NCBI GenBank assembly: GCA_025403435.1
Contig: CM046333.1
Span: 14,843,770 to 14,907,769, forward strand
Reading direction: 5' to 3'
Length of the DNA stretch: 64,000 nt
Origin: Artocarpus heterophyllus
Taxonomy: Eukaryota > Streptophyta > Magnoliopsida > Rosales > Moraceae
In this document: one piece after another, positions 63,429-64,000 of the stretch
Layout: each line of letters opens with the position of its first letter
How positions within the stretch are numbered: position 1 is the first letter of the stretch
Notes under the pieces: generated by a model
What the model was told of the DNA's origin: nothing
The model's input: the letters and a program-made list of their open reading frames with translations, nothing else
Databases searched by the model: none
Position numbers and translations under genes: made by a program

Positions 63429-64000
63429 TCATTTATCTATTCTTATCAACTTACTGTCTGGAAAATTGGGTAAACATAACGGAAAAGGAAAAGATTAAAA
63501 AAAAAATATAGAAACGTTTGGCAGTTTATTTAGTAAGAAATTACACTAAATATAACAACTTCATTTCTTAACATAAAAAAATAATATATTTTTAAAAAAT
63601 ATTAAAATATGTAGTATTTTAAAAATTATATGCTTTTTTAAATATTTAAATATTTAATTTTATTTTCTCTTTTTTCTTTTTTTTCTTCTTTTTATTTTTT
63701 GTTTTAGTTTTTTATTAACTCGATGTTGTTTTATGTTTTTCTTTACATCATTTTATACCAAAATAAATTTCATTTTAATCTAAAAAGGCCACTTACTTAA
63801 TATTGTTATATTTTGATCTATTTATTTTAAATGCCAATAAAATTTTCTCATTCTCTTTTATTTATTTTGGATGAAGGATGATATTTTTAGTGTCTTTAGA
63901 AAATCAATTAGAATAATATAGTTGGAACCAATTTATTATAGTATATAAAAGCTTTACATTATGACATATTTTTACTTTACACTATAGCAGTTTAAACTAT
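63429..64000. other. Intergenic, AT-rich, nothing recognised
   Basis: Low-complexity A and T runs to the end of the window. The last 90 bp (AAAAGCTTTACATTATGAC) resemble pieces of other small repeats but no boundaries can be set. Confidence 0.4.

Overview
The window is nuclear DNA of a eudicot plant. Three recognisable host genes have GT-AG introns, and the rest is AT-rich DNA with LTR retrotransposons, solo LTRs and MITEs. The species cannot be fixed from the sequence. Host genes: (1) the last exon of a chloroplast m-type thioredoxin (142-461, +); (2) a complete SEUSS (SEU) transcriptional co-repressor gene on the minus strand (coding 6995-13324 in nine coding exons, plus a 5' non-coding exon at about 14161-14450), predicted at 906 residues; (3) a complete SWEET1-type sugar transporter on the minus strand (59069-61612, six exons, predicted 242 residues). 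The three have unrelated jobs and form no functional cluster.

Between and around them are nested transposons. A hAT-type MITE (2658-3255) with a perfect 8-bp target duplication and a Ty3/gypsy-type solo LTR (3706-6065) with a perfect 5-bp duplication lie between the thioredoxin and SEU. From 15985 to 36837 runs one minus-strand gypsy-type element. It has two LTRs, a PBS, a PPT and a perfect 5-bp duplication (ATTCT). It has no recognisable gag-pol. Its interior instead carries an intron-free open reading frame of the LOG / lysine-decarboxylase-like family (cytokinin riboside 5'-monophosphate phosphoribohydrolase relatives), in the element's own sense orientation. That reading frame was later split by a 12-kb Ty1/copia composite with three LTRs (19901-31950, duplication ATTTT). 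This gene-carrying retroelement is the most interesting object in the window. A related gypsy solo LTR (37218-39493) and a second, decayed copia element with a truncated 3' LTR (39634-47550) follow.

From 49880 to 56860 a LINE remnant is split by an AT-rich MITE-like element. That element is split in turn by a second inverted-repeat element, which holds a small MITE, a gypsy-type solo LTR and a copia-type solo LTR. The window ends with SWEET1 and more MITEs.

A second theme is a set of short GC-rich palindromic motifs (TCGGCATGCCGA-like and GGTCGACCGC-like). They form compact clusters at one fixed place inside AT-rich LTRs of several otherwise different element families, and in the copia leaders, with copy number differing between LTR copies. 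I know of no named function for them.
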